From positions 145,355,319 to 145,419,318 of the forward strand of contig NC_051063.1 in assembly GCF_004664715.2 (NCBI RefSeq): a stretch of 64,000 bases of DNA, given 5' to 3'. The notes under the pieces were generated by a model. The model ran no database searches, was not told where the DNA came from, and saw only the letters and a list, made by a program, of their open reading frames with translations. The translations under genes and the position numbers were made by a program. This DNA comes from Peromyscus leucopus (Eukaryota; Chordata; Mammalia; Rodentia; Cricetidae). Of the stretch, positions 63,832 through 64,000 are shown piece by piece; the stretch's first letter is position 1; every line of letters begins with the position of its first letter.

Positions 63832-64000
63832 ATTGTGTTTATTTATTCTGTGTGTGAACACATGTGCATGCACACACATGTGCTATGGTGGGTGTGTAGA
63901 AGTCAGAGGATGACTCGAGGGAGTCCTTTCTTTCATTTACTGTGTGGGTCCTGGGGATTGAACTCTGGCCATCAGACTTGGCGTCGGGCACCGTTAACAC
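63832..64000 (-). mobile_element. B2/B3-type SINE, antisense, cut by the window end
   Basis: 'GTAGAAGTCAGAGGATGACTCGAGGGAG' and 'GTGGGTCCTGGGGATTGAACTCTGGCCATC'. The head lies beyond 64000. Confidence 0.8.

Noticed and set aside
1..64000. Bacterial or phage system, defence island or gene cluster
   Set aside because: Composition, SINE/LINE/LTR content and lack of long coding frames show rodent nuclear DNA.

Overview
This is vertebrate nuclear DNA from a muroid rodent, most likely a cricetid (hamster, vole or deer-mouse group). The call rests on dense rodent-specific SINEs on both strands: B1 copies with the 'AGGAAAGGCGCAAAGCTACACAGAG' type 3' half, B2/B3 copies, ID-like tRNA SINEs, and a ~300 bp B2-headed SINE whose tail runs into (CA)n. 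There are also rodent LTRs, 5'-truncated L1 and long (TG)n, (GGAA)n and (TTCC)n arrays. I found no protein-coding gene, intact viral gene, functional tRNA, snRNA or CRISPR array that I can support. Longer open frames are either translations of repeats or unrecognised low-complexity frames. The window reads as intergenic or intronic DNA.

Layout. 0-5.5 kb: L1 scrap, SINEs, an inverted B1 pair at 1.9-2.2 kb, a pure 47-base G run at 4.1 kb and a G/CGG tract at 4.8 kb. 5.5-12.4 kb: an AT-rich unique block, then a solo LTR at 6575-6917 with a 6-bp target duplication; more SINEs and two copies of a rodent dispersed repeat follow. 12.4-21.6 kb: a second solo LTR at 12399-12884, also with a 6-bp duplication and with B1-like sequence inside it; then mostly unique DNA with ancient MIR-type repeats and SINE clusters. 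21.6-27.2 kb: about 5.5 kb free of lineage-specific SINEs. 27.2-34.3 kb: a B1 nested in another B1's tail, a SINE split by two others, microsatellites, a probable U3-R-poly(A) copy of a class I LTR, and L1 fragments. 35-41 kb: SINEs, one unassigned pair of open frames at 37.5-38.2 kb, and an antisense L1 broken by three B1s. 41-50 kb: mostly unique; a GC- and CpG-rich segment at 46.8-47.6 kb is the best promoter candidate. 51-64 kb: a 33-bp minisatellite grown inside a dispersed repeat, two short hAT-type (URR1-like) transposons with 8-bp duplications, MIR and L2 remnants, an ORR1-like MaLR LTR, and two B3 copies at the right edge.

No genes are seen working together. The readable biology is insertion history: nested insertions and target-site duplications give relative ages, and most long TG/CA arrays sit at SINE tails. 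Family names come from memory of consensus features, not from a search; boundaries without a stated duplication are good to about 10-20 bases.
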